64,000 bases of DNA, taken from Jacaranda mimosifolia (taxonomy: Eukaryota > Streptophyta > Magnoliopsida > Lamiales > Bignoniaceae). Below, piece after piece: positions 1 through 12,892 of this stretch. The stretch spans positions 36,549,404 to 36,613,403 of the forward strand of contig CM032122.1 in the NCBI GenBank assembly GCA_018894105.1, given 5' to 3'. Under the pieces are notes generated by a model. That model was given only the letters and a program-made list of their open reading frames with translations. It had not been told where the DNA came from and searched no databases. The translations under genes and the position numbers were made by a program. Every line of letters starts with the position of its first letter. The stretch's first letter is position 1.

Positions 1-105
1 AACTCTTTTTTTAAAAAATTTACCAAACACTCTTTAACACCTTATAAACTCTCAAACATCTTATAAAATATTTTGAGAAGTTTATAAGCTCGCCCAAACA
101 CCCTC
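1..105. mobile_element. Right end of a Tourist-like MITE (family A), cut by the window edge
   Basis: The sequence is built from alternating CTTATAA and AACATCTTATAA-type words and ends in CCCAAACACCCTC followed by TTA. That matches the right terminus of the complete copy at 5541-5928 (CCAAATACCCTC then TTA). The left half lies outside the window. The element is non-coding. Confidence 0.6.
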
Positions 106-108
106 TTA

Positions 109-1191
109 ATATTATTGTCAGAATATATAGAAGCTTCGGCTCTTTAATTTGCATTTTTAAGCTGATTTTCTTTTGGATGTTTTCTCCATTTTGGCCCGAT
201 GGGGAGGGCTAAGGGTCGTAAGGGTAAAAATGGCATTTTAAAGTTTCTTAATTTAGATTATACTTGGCGGATTATCAAAATCAGCTGTTTTTTTAGGGAC
301 AATTAGTCAAATTGAGTGGTGATGACATGAAAAATAGCTCCACAAGTATTGTTTCATTGGTTTAGTGATGAAATGTTTTATTTTAGAATAAAAAATTAGA
401 AAAACTTATTAATTACCTCAAAATTATCAACTCCTCACATAGCCAACGACAGAACTTGGTATCATTACCGATGAAGCATACTTCTAATATATATCTGTTT
501 ATGTATATCAGTTCATACCTAAAGCAATTTGCTTGAAATTATATCAAGTGAGAATTAATTATTTTAGACAAAAATTTTGATCATATCAGTTCATTTGATC
601 AAGTTCTCTTATTTTAGACAAAAATTTCAGTACCCAGCCTCCTTGCAAGTCAATCTGAGGCGAGCATGAGTTGGATCAGTGTTATTCCTCCTCCGACATA
701 GGAAATAATTATGACTTCATATTACACTGCTGCTCCTGCATTACAGCTTGATTAAACTGCAAATTTCCTAATTGTATATATTTATTTATTTTGAAGGGTT
801 TGAGCTGTTTTTGACTTTCTCCTCTTCCCAGGATGATAATGACAAATATCATATACATAATTTACCTCTTAACCTTTCAGAATCCCTGAGAGTCTTGACC
901 AAACCACTGGGTTACATGTTATATATATTTAATATTTATCTTGATCTGAGGAGGGATCACTAGCAGCAATTGGCTGGTGCGAACTGGGATTCATATTTCA
1001 ACTTTCAAGATTCTTTGAATATTTATACTGAATAATTTTGTGCTTGATAAGTTGTCCTTACCATGATTGTAAAGCTTAGTTGGATGTCGATGAGAAGGAT
1101 TTTGTTGTTAATAGAATCCCAGCAGTAAGCTATTGCCCCCTCGGAAAAGAAGAGAAGAAGAAAAAATTATACAAAATATGATCGACAAATT
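109..1191. other. Intergenic, no gene recognised
   Basis: AT-rich DNA with only short open frames (such as 772-963) that resemble no known protein. A nearly repeated phrase (TTTTAGACAAAAATTT) occurs at about 563-579 and 613-629. I see no RNA gene or clear element. Confidence 0.5.
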
Positions 1192-1519
1192 TGTTAGTGT
1201 CTAATATCAGTAAAATAAATAAATTGTGGTTTATATATATGATTTTGAACAATCATCACTTCTTGAGTTAACTTTTGGGACGAGTTAAGCCCAAGATTCA
1301 TCCTTCAACATGGTATTAGAGTCATCTGTTCATGATGTTGGGCCACCCATTTTATTTTATTCCATGCTCCAAATATTTATTTCTAGATGTGCGTGCAGTG
1401 TATTAATGTTCCACATCGATAAAATAAATACATTGTGCTCTATATATGTGATTTTGAACAATTCTCACCTCTTGGGCTATCTTTTGGGTTGAGTTAAGTC
1501 CAAGGTCTATTTTTCAACA
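1192..1519 (+). mobile_element. TRIM-like mini LTR retrotransposon
   Basis: Two direct repeats of about 120 bp (1192-1310 and 1399-1519) begin TGT and end CAACA. They share AGTAAAATAAATAAATTG-like, GATTTTGAACAAT, TCTTGAG and TTTGGG..GAGTTAAG blocks. Directly after the first repeat is TGGTATTAGAGTC, a slightly decayed primer-binding site of the initiator-methionine tRNA type (consensus TGGTATCAGAGC). The interior is only about 88 bp and codes for nothing. The flanks AAATT and AAACT agree at 4 of 5 bases, consistent with a 5-bp target duplication. A homologous element is at 61338-62140. Confidence 0.75.
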
Positions 1520-2111
1520 AAACTTAATGAGCTCTATCAAAATAATCATTACCATATATATGCTTGTAAGGTGAAAAAATGTTAGTGAAATATGTAAAAA
1601 GAAACATGTGCGTTGCAAGTGTAGCGATGAAGGGGTGTGAATTTAGACAAAAAGTTTGTCATTATTTACTATATCTTGATGGGAGACTCTATTATATCTC
1701 ATGCTAATACTTAACCATTGTTGGATAATTATAGTTATTTAAAAATTATGACCCTTGAAAGTGGAAACCAAATGGTTGGCGTTTCAACAGAGAAGCTATC
1801 CAACAACTATCCTTGACATAGTAAATATCTGAGCTCTTGATATCTAAATTGCCAAAACAAACCAAAGAAGCTAGGGAAAATTCAGCAGGCAATTAAACTA
1901 ATGGCACTATCTATAGCTTGTGGCATTTCTATCATTGACATTCAAGTTTATATTACACAAAGAAGTTTCACCATAGGAGCCTAAAAAAATAGACTATTTG
2001 TCCAGCTAAATTGAATTTTGGCTAGTTCCTACAACTACTTCAATCAATACACAGATAAAGGGACGAGGAATAAGATAAGGTTTGTGATTATGCACATCAT
2101 CTGCTGCTAAA
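1520..2111. other. Intergenic and probable 3'UTR of the SnRK1 beta-3 gene
   Basis: No coding sequence is recognised. The part next to 2111 is downstream of the stop codon of the minus-strand SnRK1 beta-3 gene and so probably holds its 3'UTR and polyadenylation region. The exact end cannot be read from sequence alone. Confidence 0.4.
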
Positions 2112-2518
2112 TCACCTTCTTGGAACCGGTTTGTAGAGCACAACCGTGACAAATTTTGAACGAAAGCGATGAGTGACCCCAAGTGCCACTACTGATTGCG
2201 GAGGTTCTCTGTTCTCAATGTAAAGATGATTTAAAGTAACATTCTGAGGTGATGGGAGGGATGCACAAGGATCAGTGTTTGTTGGATGGTTTAACAAAGT
2301 ATGCTGCAGGTGGGGGGGTAGTATAGGTGGTTCTCTCCCTTCGTCTTCATTTCCAGGGTAGACATTGTTGTAACTCAAATCTGGTGAATTGGGAACGTTA
2401 AATCCAGCAACACTCACTTGTTCCTGCAAAAAGTTATATATTAACAAGCAGTTTTTTTAGAGCCACACAGCAACAAAGTTTCTCAACTTACTTGATCTTC
2501 CCTGTGTGGATGGTTCAT
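2112..2518 (-). CDS. KINB3: SNF1-related protein kinase (SnRK1) regulatory subunit beta-3
   Basis: Two coding exons on the minus strand: 2518-2492 (MNHPHREDQ, ending at a GTAAGT donor) and 2423-2112 (acceptor TTTTTGCAG, starting EQVSVAGFNV). Together they give 112 aa, close to the usual ~114 aa. The protein matches the plant-specific truncated beta subunit of the SnRK1 energy-sensing kinase: a short N terminus, the SYNNVYPGNEDE segment, and a C-terminal ASC domain with PPHLQHTLL, LNHLYIENRE and a final FVTVVLYKPVPRR. This class lacks the glycogen-binding domain and the N-myristoylation region of beta-1/2. The ASC domain is known to bind the alpha and gamma subunits. An upstream 5'UTR intron is likely because TTTCAG lies just 5' of the ATG on the sense strand. 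No lesion is visible; the frame is intact. Confidence 0.93.
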
Positions 2519-4815
2519 TGTATCTTAGCAGGACGAAAGAGTCTGAAAGCATAATAAACATTGTTCATCAGCATTCCAGTAAACATTCAAAGTTCGTAAT
2601 CCCAGACACTGCTAATGAACATAATCCATCAGAATATATTCCTCTATTAAGCTGAGAATTTCATATCATTCATATATAATAACACAGGATGTCTATCTAA
2701 GTAGTTCAGCAATAAATTCTGAGCTGATGCAACAGAAAAACGTTTCACTTTTCTCCTAAGAATCTGTGTACAACAAAGGGCCCCAATAGATACCAATGTA
2801 CCATTCAAATGCATTACCTATTGAAAAGCCTCTTTGACATATCATGCAGATATCCAAATAATGCAAATAAATTTGAAACAATTTAAATGGACAAGATAAC
2901 TAAATCTATGTAAATATTGACTTTCCTAAAGCCTTCTATCCTCAGATCAGACAGTGCATAAAACAGAAGATGAGAAGACCGATAAATTACTTATCCATAT
3001 GAATGCAAACCTGTACTAAAGAATCCACTTAAAAGAGATACCCTGTGTCCAAACATGCATGAGGGGATCTAATTACAAGATAGATACTACATTGTATAGT
3101 TGCATATTATTATTGTATATAAAAATTGTCATCTCAAGGAAATTCTCATCTCAATTATAGCGGCAAGCATATTTTTTACAACAAAAAATTGCTCGTCCTT
3201 TTCTGATACACGAAAAAATCAAGAAATTACAAGACCTAGATATAAAGTACTTGCAGTAAATTACCAACAAAAAAGTGCAAAACAGAATCTCACAAGTAGA
3301 TATATGCTGAGGTGCAGATCCATCAGTTAGCTGGGTCTAGCAGCTACTGGTGTTCCTTGCTTTCACTTTTTTGGGTTTTATATATACAAGATATATTGTT
3401 TCGTAGAGAGAGCTATACCAAGCCCAAAAGCTACAATGGTTTCTTCCTGTTCTGTGCCAATAAATACAAGTTTTTGGTTTATTAAAATACAAGATTTTGG
3501 TTTTGGTTGATTAAATAAGGATAATCAAAGTCAATCTTGACAAAGGTGAAACCAGCTGATCAAAAGCTATCTCATTCAGCACCACAGAAATATTCAAGTG
3601 AACTGTTAATATCTCCAGTTTGTTCCATTACAAGTTTCATAATGATTTTCATAAGTGAATAGAGAGAACAAAAAGAAAATCTAGGGAAGCGTATTCTCTT
3701 TTTCTAGGAAAAGACTATTCCAACTACAAAGATGACACCAAAGGTCAAACATCTAATAAGTAAGAGTATCCTCCTTTCTTATAACGACAAGAAATCAAAA
3801 TACAAAAACACAGAAGAAGAAGAAGAGCCGGGGGGGGGGGGGGGGGGGGATGGTGCCTTAATTCACTTCCCACCCATGGAAGAGTTTGCAAAGGCACTGG
3901 AAGGATAATTGGAATAGCAAAGTTTACAGGATGATGGTGCACTACATATATAATAGTACTTTCTGCCGTAACCGCAAAATAGCATTTTATGATAAAAATG
4001 CTTGGGCCATGAGAAATCCGAACAAATACTATGAGCTAAATCTTGTAAACAATAAAAGCATAGAGAGATTAAGGCCCAAGATATAAACAAACACAACCAT
4101 AGAACTTTGAAAAATACCAACTAGAATATATTTAGCAACGAAACGATATCAAAAGAAATCTAGCAGATTCTAGCATTACCTAACCAAAATGCCATAAGAG
4201 AACCTGCTCTAAAGGAGTGATCACAAGGCCAATATCATAATCTTTTCTTACTTGTCATAGTTAACAGAAATTTCAACTATCTTCTTCTTATTTTAAAAAA
4301 ATATCGAAACAATAAAAATTCAAGTTCAGCAAATCACATGCAAGCACTGCCAAAATAACAGCTTATTTCAATTGAATTACATCAAGAATTCCCAACAGAA
4401 AATCAATATAAATGTTAATGAGGCCAATCAACGCATCATAAGATCAAAATCAAACCTGATTGAAGTAGGCTCTGCCGCTTCAACAGGTGCTTAAAAGGCA
4501 AAAGCTTAAAACGAAATTTTCCTCTTCAGTAGTTAATGCAGAGTGCGCAAAAATCAAATCTTCGTATAAAATTCCAAAGACCCAAAAATTCCACCTGCAT
4601 AAAATTCCACCGCAGTGAAAGAAAAACTCATCCCATCACACATTTCAACGAATTGCGAGAACCCAGAATGCATAAACATTCAGAAAATAAGAAATTCAAG
4701 AAACAGAACAAAATAAAGTTTAAAACACAATTTAAAAAAAAAATCACATTCATAGCTTAAGAAAGAAGGAAAGCTAATTACCTAGTTGAATCCGCTAATA
4801 AATCCGCAAGAATCA
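2519..4815 (-). other. Probable 5'UTR and long leader intron of the SnRK1 beta-3 gene
   Basis: On the minus strand a TTTCAG acceptor sits about 30 nt upstream of the KINB3 ATG. A donor-like AG|GTAATT lies at 4783/4782 and a TATA-like box at 4828-4836, which suggests a short 5'UTR exon near 4783-4805 and a leader intron of about 2.2 kb. One or two small extra leader exons are possible (for example sense CAG|GTTTGA near 4455). The interval is AT-rich and non-coding and includes a G20 tract at 3830-3849. This is inference from splice signals only. Confidence 0.45.
3830..3849. repeat. Poly(G) tract, 20 G
   Basis: An uninterrupted run of G on the plus strand follows an AGAAGAAGAAGAGCC purine stretch. 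It lies inside the inferred leader intron of KINB3 and so reads as poly(C) in that pre-mRNA. The open frames crossing it are artefacts. Confidence 0.95.
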
Positions 4816-4827
4816 TGTAGGTCTCTG

Positions 4828-4836
4828 ATTTATATA
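4828..4836 (-). promoter_or_regulatory. TATA-like box, candidate KINB3 promoter
   Basis: The sense (minus) strand reads TATATAAAT here, about 30-45 nt upstream of the candidate leader-exon donor at 4783/4782. Position and sequence fit a plant core promoter, but there is no transcript evidence. Confidence 0.4.
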
Positions 4837-5540
4837 TGAATTTTCTATGCTTTGATTTTTTAGAAGAAGAACTATTCGATATCTCTATTCTCTGGTCCTA
4901 GTGTTGTGTGTTTGTTATGGGTGTTCATGTGCACAAGACCAGGTTGGGCCAAAAGTAGGTGAAAAAAGATTTGGCCCATGACCTAGAAATAGGCCACAAC
5001 CTGAGAAAATTCTATAATCTTTTTGGTTGCTAATTTGTTGCAACAAAAAAGAGAAAAATATTTTAGATTTGTACTTATGATTCCAAAATATTTTAGATTT
5101 TATATTTTTCTATTTGGCTTTTATGATTCAAAAAGTTTCTTATTCTTTTACTGCTAATAAAAATCAACCGACCCAACAAGTCAAATACACGTTGAGTGAG
5201 TGAGCTAGTGGGTTATTGGGCTCTCTATTGACCCGATTTGAATATACTCGGCCCACATTGGTTCGAATTTGGATTTGATTTGATTAGGCTAAAACAAACT
5301 TAGCTTATTGAAAACTTGGTTAGAGTTTGAGTAGGATAAATTTGTATGTATCACGTCAGCTCAATTGTTCCTTTTTTTCCTAATTTATATACACCTACGC
5401 CAAAGATTGGATAAATTTAAATCTCTAACCTCACGCTATGCCTGTATGCATAAAACTTATCTAAGCTGGCCAAATGATCACCGACTAGGTCAGCTCAATA
5501 GGATATATTTAACAATTACTAATTTTCAGAACATGACTTA
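4837..5540. other. Intergenic, possible KINB3 upstream region
   Basis: No gene is seen. The DNA immediately beyond the TATA-like box is the candidate promoter of the minus-strand KINB3 gene. The remainder is AT-rich with no recognised repeat. Confidence 0.4.
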
Positions 5541-5928
5541 GAGGGTGTTTGGGTGAGCTTATAAGCTCTTTAAAACATCTTATAAAATGTTTAAGAACTT
5601 ATAAGTTGATAAAAAGTGTTTGATGAATTTTTTTGAAAAAAAGCTTATAAGATCTTAAAATAAGATGTTAGGAGCTTATAAGCTCTTTTTAAAAAAAGTA
5701 AGGAGACCCTAACTTATTTTTAAGATCTTAACAAGCTCCTTCATTTTTAACCATTTTAATTACAAAATTGCCATTATTAATATATTATAAGCTTCAAGAT
5801 CTTATTTTATCCAAACACTTCAACAACTTATTTTAAAAATAAGATTTAACATCTTATAAGCTTCAAAAATATCTTATAAGATGTAGGAGCTTATAAGATG
5901 TATTAAATAAGTTTAGCCAAATACCCTC
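5541..5928. mobile_element. Tourist/Harbinger-like MITE (family A), complete
   Basis: Begins GAGGGTGTTTGGGTGAGC and ends GCCAAATACCCTC, imperfect terminal inverted repeats. It is flanked on both sides by TTA (5538-5540 and 5929-5931), the target-site duplication typical of PIF/Harbinger elements. The 388-bp interior is a set of TTATAAG/CTTATAA words and has no coding capacity. Partial relatives lie at 1-105, 5932-6290 and about 57867-58210. Confidence 0.8.
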
Positions 5929-5931
5929 TTA

Positions 5932-6290
5932 GAACGTGTTTGGTAAAACATAAGCTCATTTATCTTATAAGATGTTTTTAAATTTTATAAAATACTAAAT
6001 CTTATTTTAAAAATAAATTATTAAAATATTTGGATAAAATAAAATTTTACAGCCTATACGATATTATTAATGGCAATGTGTAATTAATATGATTAAAATT
6101 GAAGGAGTTTACTAAAATCTTAAAACTAAGAGGATGTTTGGATGCTGAGTTTATAAAGTCTCCAAAACATCTTATAAGATATTTAAGAATTTATAAACTA
6201 TTAAAAAATCATAAAATATTTAAAATTTTATTAACTCCTAACTTATTTTTAAAATTTTAACAAACTCTCCTCCTTATCCAAGAATTAATA
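5932..6290. repeat. Decayed family-A MITE fragments
   Basis: Directly adjoining the complete MITE are further blocks with the same vocabulary: GTGTTTGGTAAAACATAAGC at the start, then AAACATCTTATAAGAT and GGATGTTTGGATGCTGAG from about 6131. They look like one or two truncated, diverged copies. I could not define clean ends. Confidence 0.5.
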
Positions 6291-8266
6291 AAGCGCAAAA
6301 CGAGACCCTTTTTATTGATTTCTTCATATATTCTAATAATTTTTCTCTGAGCTGCATGCATGCAATTTAAGCTATAAAAATCGTAAGTGGATTGATGAAT
6401 ATTCTCGAAAAAAGAAAATAATAAATGGTCGGCGCCAAATGGATTAAGATAATTAGATGCTTGATTAATCATAAGACAGTAGTGGGAGTCTGAATAATGA
6501 ATATTATCAAGGCTACGCCTTTTAATGTAGAAAGTAGAATAAGCCTAATAAACAAAATTTTCAAATGGATTAGGATGACAGAACTCCAATGGTTGATGGC
6601 TCCATCTTTTCTTGTACCCGCACTTTGTCTTTTTTTCTCCTTTTTATTTTTAATAACAAAAACAAAAGTATGTATTAAAGTTGGCTTCATATCCGAAAAT
6701 TGTGCGTAATGTACCTATAAAGATTTTAAAAAGTTGCTATAAAGGCTGGGGGGTATAGGTCACTTTATCATACACCACTAATTAACATAATTCAATTATG
6801 CAATTTAGAATTACTTTATGAGTTCAAACCAACTTTATAAATTATCCGATTATGGCTTGTTCATTTGCTTGTGGTCGTGCTTGCCTTACAGAGATTTTGT
6901 CGAAAATCTAAATTATGATAATCAATTTAATTTATTGATTGTGAAATGATTAATTATATATTTGAATGTTTCAATAAAATTATTTTATTATTTCTCATAA
7001 CGATTCTAATCAAAATTTCATTGGATATGCGTAACAAGAATTTGGTTTTCACATCATACAATATTTTGTCCAAGAAAAAAAGATGGTAAAATCTCACAAC
7101 ATTAAATAATGCACAAAACAACTTTTACATTGGTTCATCAATTCAATAAAATCATCATAGTACGACATTGTTTTCAGGGATAGCGTCAAAATGATGTGGA
7201 ATTGATTGAGAACAACAGCCATGTGCTTCTTCCTAAACCATTCAATTGGGAGTTGTAATTATACTTAATTATTTCATATCAAAAGTAATCGAGGGCTTAA
7301 AACAGTTTATAAGTCATTTTCTTTTTCTCACCAGTTGATGCGTCTTTTCAAAACAAACCTACCATCATATGAATGTTGGTAGGATAATACTTCGAATTGA
7401 CTGAATCTCTATGCTAGCAACAGATGTGTCTAAAAAGAAAAAAAAAATAGTAAATTTCAAACAACATTATATTATGCGTCACATAAATTAATCTATTCAA
7501 TAAAATCTTTGACCCTATTTTTGTTCAATTGAAATTACATATATATATATATATACATATATTGGGCGGTTGAATCATTTAAAAGCTTAAACCATTCGAA
7601 ATGACCGACATATTTATATCACATAATCTAATTTCTCCCACTATTTATGCATATTTGCATTTTGCAAGAATATAAACCTCAAAGTCCATTGACTTGTAAC
7701 CCAAATGGCATTAATCTCCTTTATTATGTGGAAAATCTCGTGTTCGACTCGAATGTGTGTCATTTCTCTCAATATATATATACACACACATATAAACCCC
7801 AAAGATGATGAAATAAAAACATGCCCAGGTCTTAGAGCAGCAAGATTTATATTGTGTGGAGAAGAACAAGGAAACGTTGGTGCATGAAAATCTACCAATT
7901 TTTAGGTGACCACAAAGGGCAATTAATGCCCCCAACAAAAATATACACACCTTATATTAAGAAGAAAAAGCTTGCATATTAATTTACCCATCACGCGTGA
8001 TGTCCATTAAATGCCTATTTTAGTATTTAATATTTATAACACTTTCTTCACATGTACATAATACTTTTTTCTTTTCTTTTTTTTTTGGGGGGGGGGGGAG
8101 GGCGGGGGATGAAATTTAGATCTTGTTCTAGTGTTATATTAATTGATCATTTAATGCATTTAAAAAATTAAAAATATATATAAAATATATTTAATACTTA
8201 ATATCTGTGACGCAGTTTCTTGTATATATAGCCACCCTCAAGCCTGTATATAGATTATGAAAGTAA
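6291..8266. other. Intergenic, no gene recognised
   Basis: The short overlapping open frames at 6257-6709 and 7641-7950 have no family resemblance. The interval contains a (TA)n tract near 7541-7560, a G12 tract at 8087-8098 and a possible SINE remnant at about 7690-7770. Confidence 0.45.
7690..7770 (+). repeat. Possible tRNA-derived SINE remnant
   Basis: Contains ACCCAAATGGCATTAATCTCC, then TATGTGGAAAATCTCG and TGTTCGACTC. The last resembles an internal Pol III B box (GGTTCGANNCC) and the first a poor A box at a plausible distance. It is followed by a TA/CA simple repeat. The evidence is thin, and it is not a functional tRNA because no acceptor stem can be drawn. Confidence 0.25.
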
Positions 8267-8745
8267 GGCTGGATTGGTTGTATTTTCATTTCATTTTCAG
8301 TTTTCATTGTTTTAGAATGTGTTTTAATTTTATTATTATTTTGCGTGTGAAAATAAAAATATGATTGAATAAAAATTGTGAAAATTTTGAAAACAAGTAG
8401 ATTGAAAATGATATTTTAATATAATAGTATTAATTATTATTAAATTGATTGTGGGCCCCCATTTTTTTGAAAAGATAGAAAAATATTATTTAATAAATTA
8501 GTGGATGATAATGTAATGAAAAATTAGTATTAAATTTTATGTGGGTCTCATTGTCTTTGAATGATAAAAAAAATTATATTTAATTAGTTTGTGGATTTTA
8601 ATTATTTTTAAATTAGTAGGTATTATAGATTTTTTATATGTATGAAAATGAAAATGGATGGTGTTTTCATAAACAATGGCATTTTCAATTTTTGAAATAG
8701 TGTAAAATGAGAAAATAGTATTCTAGAATACAAACAATTCGGCAC
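8267..8745. mobile_element. Tourist/Harbinger-like MITE (family C)
   Basis: Starts GGCTGGATTGGTTGTATTTT and ends AATACAAACAATTCGGCAC, an imperfect terminal inverted repeat. It is flanked by TAA (8264-8266) and TAA (8746-8748). The interior is AT-rich with TTTCATTTTCAG-like and GAAAATGAAAATG words shared with the copies at 20837, 35986, 56837, 57263 and 59230. Non-coding. Confidence 0.65.
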
Positions 8746-8748
8746 TAA

Positions 8749-11700
8749 AGCTCTATATGTGACCCATGCATGCCCAATCATTCTTAAATATAAGTAGTAA
8801 AATATTGAATGGGAAAGGGACTTAGGGACAATTGTATAAGGAAAAATCAAGTTATGGTAGTTGATTCTATTCACAATATTGCTATTTTAAGATTAAAAAA
8901 TTAGCTTGCAATACATTTCAAGCTAAACGAGAAAAATGCCACCAAATTTTCATATTTTTGTTACCTTTTTAATTTAATAAAATATACATTTGTTGTGAGA
9001 TGGGTATGGATGCGGTTGTGTACGGAAAAAAGTTTATTATGCTCGTAACACATAACTCAAAAAAAAAAAGAAAGAAAGAAAGAAAAATTTATATGTATGA
9101 ATCATAGAGTTGGAATTCTAATAAATTTTTAATATGTATGAGTGTGTAAATAAAAAAAAATTAAATACTTAATTATTTCATGATTAGTAATTTTATATAT
9201 AGGTCATGTCCTTTAACTCCAAATCGGAACGATCAAATATATAATAATTTCAATTTTTTTTTATTTCAATGACATGGACCACCCAAATCGTGACAGCTTT
9301 GCAACATATTGTTATCGATCAAAGGGCATAATTCTAGAAATGCTTCTATAGCATACTTATAGGCAAGATTTATTTTAAGCAATTTATTCACTTTCAACTT
9401 TCCTTCCTTGATCCCCTAAGTAGTCCTAAATTCCTTTTCTGATTTGAGCATTTAGAAGTTTTTGATAAATTGATTTGATTAGCTCTAATAATTTCTTGTA
9501 CTTTTGAAAACCAATTCTGATACTGAATCAATGATATCTAAAAAGGAATATTAATATTTGAAAATTAAATCCAATTGCATTTGAAATGAAGATCTATCTC
9601 ATCATTTTCGTGCATCGACCAATGTTTAATGGCAGTGCAGCCACATAAGTTCATTCTTTCAAATCATCAATTATTAATTTAAAAAAACTTGCTCGAACTA
9701 TTAAAATAATTCTTCAATAGAAAAAAAAAATCTTAAGTCAAATTAAAAATGTGGGTATCAATTTTATTGGTAATTTCTTTATATTAATATATGCATATAA
9801 TTTGCTAGTTAGAGAATTATTGATTGTACTTAATTATGTTAAGATATGTTCATATATATAATAATTTTTTTGGTAATAAATTACTTTCTACTAACACCAA
9901 AAAATTAAAAAAAAAGTAAAAAAAAAATTTGCAATGGTTATTTCAATTTACATCTCTTCTTCTAGTCTTGGGAGAGGAGTTTTATTCCTATCAAGTAACC
10001 ATAACATATTGTTATTGAAATAATAGTTATCAACAATTAAATAAATACAGTAAACTTGTATGGTATATGTATATCAAAATAGGAAATAATTAATGTTACA
10101 TTTTTTTTCTTTTGAGAGAGAGCATTACAAATGACGAATTTTTTATTCTTTCAACAAATCAATATTTTTCTATTCGCAAATAAAATAAATCAAAATATAA
10201 ACTACACATAATGCACATAAAGTGTACAACACGCTCATTTTGAATCAAATATAAAACCTTTCACATAATAAATGAGACGAATGTCATTTGAATTACAAGC
10301 GAATGAACCTTAATATGCAGCCATTTTGACTACAACCAACTAAAATACACATTTTAAGAGTAAATCTAAAAATTGCACATCAATTATATATAGGTCCCTC
10401 GCTCCACTTATTGTCTTGGTCCAACACAGCCACATTAGTTCTACCAATTATTTATCAGAAACGATTCATTTTACACCCTAACAGAACAAAGAAGCGGGAA
10501 ACTCAGTCAAAAGTCTAATCAATTGACAGATATCAATGATTCTAATGGTTTTGCAGCGCATCGGGTGCTTTGGATTCTATCTAATTAAAAGTATCACTCA
10601 ATAATTCTGTCTCAAATAATAAAATTCAAACACTGTCACTTTATATAAATATAATTAGGTGCAATTATTTAATTTTTTATTATATTTGATATTATTAAAT
10701 AAATATACGTATAATATTATATAGGTTGATTCAAAAATTATGAAAATAATTGGATATTTTTTTTGGTATTTTGGATTGTAGGTTTTGGGGGAAATGAATT
10801 TTGGGAGTAGGATTAAAGAATATCAATATCTGATGGTGGACTACTGGAATGGATAATGTGATGGAGTTTTATTTTTCTTTAAGGGATTAGTTAAAAAAAT
10901 ATTTTAGAAAGTGTATGTTTCTTTATGTTTTGAGAGGGGATATTCTTTAATGTTGATGTCAATTTCATTACTTTTTTATCTAATTAGTGGGAAGAAATTA
11001 AAATTAAATATTAATTTTAATATATATGTATATGAATATGATGATTGGATATAATTTTAAAATATTATTATAATAATTAATTAAATAATGATATTGATGA
11101 TGAAGGTTGAGAATTTTTTGATAAAGTAATTAAAAATATTTTGAGAAAAAGAATTTGATACATATTTAGATATATTTTGACGAAAGTCTTTTCTGCCCTC
11201 AAAACATAATGAAACACTTCCATCATCTTTTCTTGCATAGACAGTGGGTATTGCAAGCTGATGTAAGCTTAACGCGGGGATGTGATCATATTTATTTTTC
11301 TTTTCCTTTTCCTTTATTTATTTTTTTCATTCTCTTTCTTCTTCCAATCTTCCTTTTCTTTTCTTATTTGGAAAGTTACCATCTTTCTTTCCACCAACAA
11401 AGTTCCCTTTCTCCATCCTTTGCTATAATTTATAGATTTCAAGTGACCCCATACTAAAGGAAACATTTCTCTCATTCCACCTGTTTTCATGTGTAGATAT
11501 TCCTAATGTGTAAATTGAAAATCCTTCTTCAAGTAGAGTTTCAAGATATACATATATTATGTACCTCATTAAAAGCAATTAAGCAGCGTGTGTGAGGCCT
11601 ACATGTATAATACTTTTCCTTCATTGTGATAGTAAATATAATGAATATAGGGTATATGGTGATACTAATATTCAATCAAAGTGGTAATATATCGATATAA

Positions 11701-12884
11701 ATTTGAATCAATGTAATCTCTTTTTTGAGGTAATAGACTCATCAATTGTATGATAACATAAATTAATTTTAATTGTGATATGCCCGCCCTACTATTTTAA
11801 GTTTGGGGAATAATAGAAAATCACTCTTTTCAATTGATACAAATCAGTGAAAAAATAAATGAGAGAGTAGAACTAATAAATATAAACCTTGAAATTCACG
11901 TTTCTGTATAGTATAATATACTTCTTAAGGCTCGATATGTTAAACTTAAGTGACTTATTGGATCCGATATTGGCATATTATTACAATATTTTAATAGAAT
12001 ATTTATTATTAATTAGTGATGGATCTAATTTTTGCACATTTATCAAATAGTTAATTTTGTATTGAAAATTCTAGATTTGTTGGGTGATCAAAGTGCTTGA
12101 GCTAAATAGTATTCCCGCATAACTTGTCCTAATGGTGAAAAAAATATGACTAGAAAGTTCCAATATAATGAGAATGATCTCAAATCAAGATTTATATGTG
12201 CAGCAAATAACGTGACTCAAAATTATTGAGTAGTCTATAATCTAACAACATAAGTTTTTCACAAATTTAAAAGGTCAGATGTTTAAATTCTAATCAATTT
12301 TTTATATGTATATGTAAAAAAAAAATTATATTTGCACGTCGCAACAGGCGGGCAAAAAATCTTGATAAATACGTATGTAATGTCATATGCCTCCACGTCA
12401 TATTCAGTTACTTTTGTGGCACAAAAACTAAACCAACGATATGTCATAAAGAAAACGCCTCCACCAAACAACCGACGCTAAAAATGACAAAACAGGCGCC
12501 GCTTCTTCTAGGCTCTAACTACATAATAAAAATCTGCTAACAAAAACAAGGGAATCGCGTCTGTGGGGGGTGGGACAGTGGGTTGTGTAGCGATCATGTG
12601 GGATGCAAAGGGATGGGGGCCAATTCGATACTATCTTAATTTCCCCCCGGCAGGGCCACGTGCAATCCATGTGAAGAGCCTCCCCCACTTATTACTCAAA
12701 AAAACAAATTAAAAAGAAAAACAGATCTCCCTCCGCCTCCGTGTGCCACCAACTTAATTTAAGCCATAAATTGTCACTTTTTCGGGCTTTTCAAAATTGG
12801 GGACCGAAGTAGACAATTAGTTTGTGATGGTGACCATCAAGTGATGGAGAAAGACCGCTCTCTTTTTAGGCTCCTTTTGCTGTT
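8749..12884. other. 4-kb AT-rich intergenic stretch; GC-richer block at its right end
   Basis: I find no gene, RNA gene or bounded element here. Short open frames (8623-8874, 11209-11457, 12283-12471) lack any family signature. From about 12480 to 12885 the composition shifts to G/C-rich text with GGGGGGTGGGACAG, CCCCCCGGCAGGGCCACGTG (a CACGTG G-box near 12657) and CCTCCCCCAC. This could be a relic promoter or exon, but no reading frame supports it. Confidence 0.45.
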
Positions 12885-12892
12885 GTACAAGT

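Noticed and set aside
3745..4120. Pro-rich and Cys-rich overlapping frames around the G20 tract
   Set aside because: They depend on translation of a homopolymer in an inferred intron and run on opposite strands through one another.
7690..7770. tRNA gene
   Set aside because: Only a B-box-like TGTTCGACTC and a poor A box are present; no cloverleaf or acceptor stem. Kept only as a low-confidence SINE remnant.
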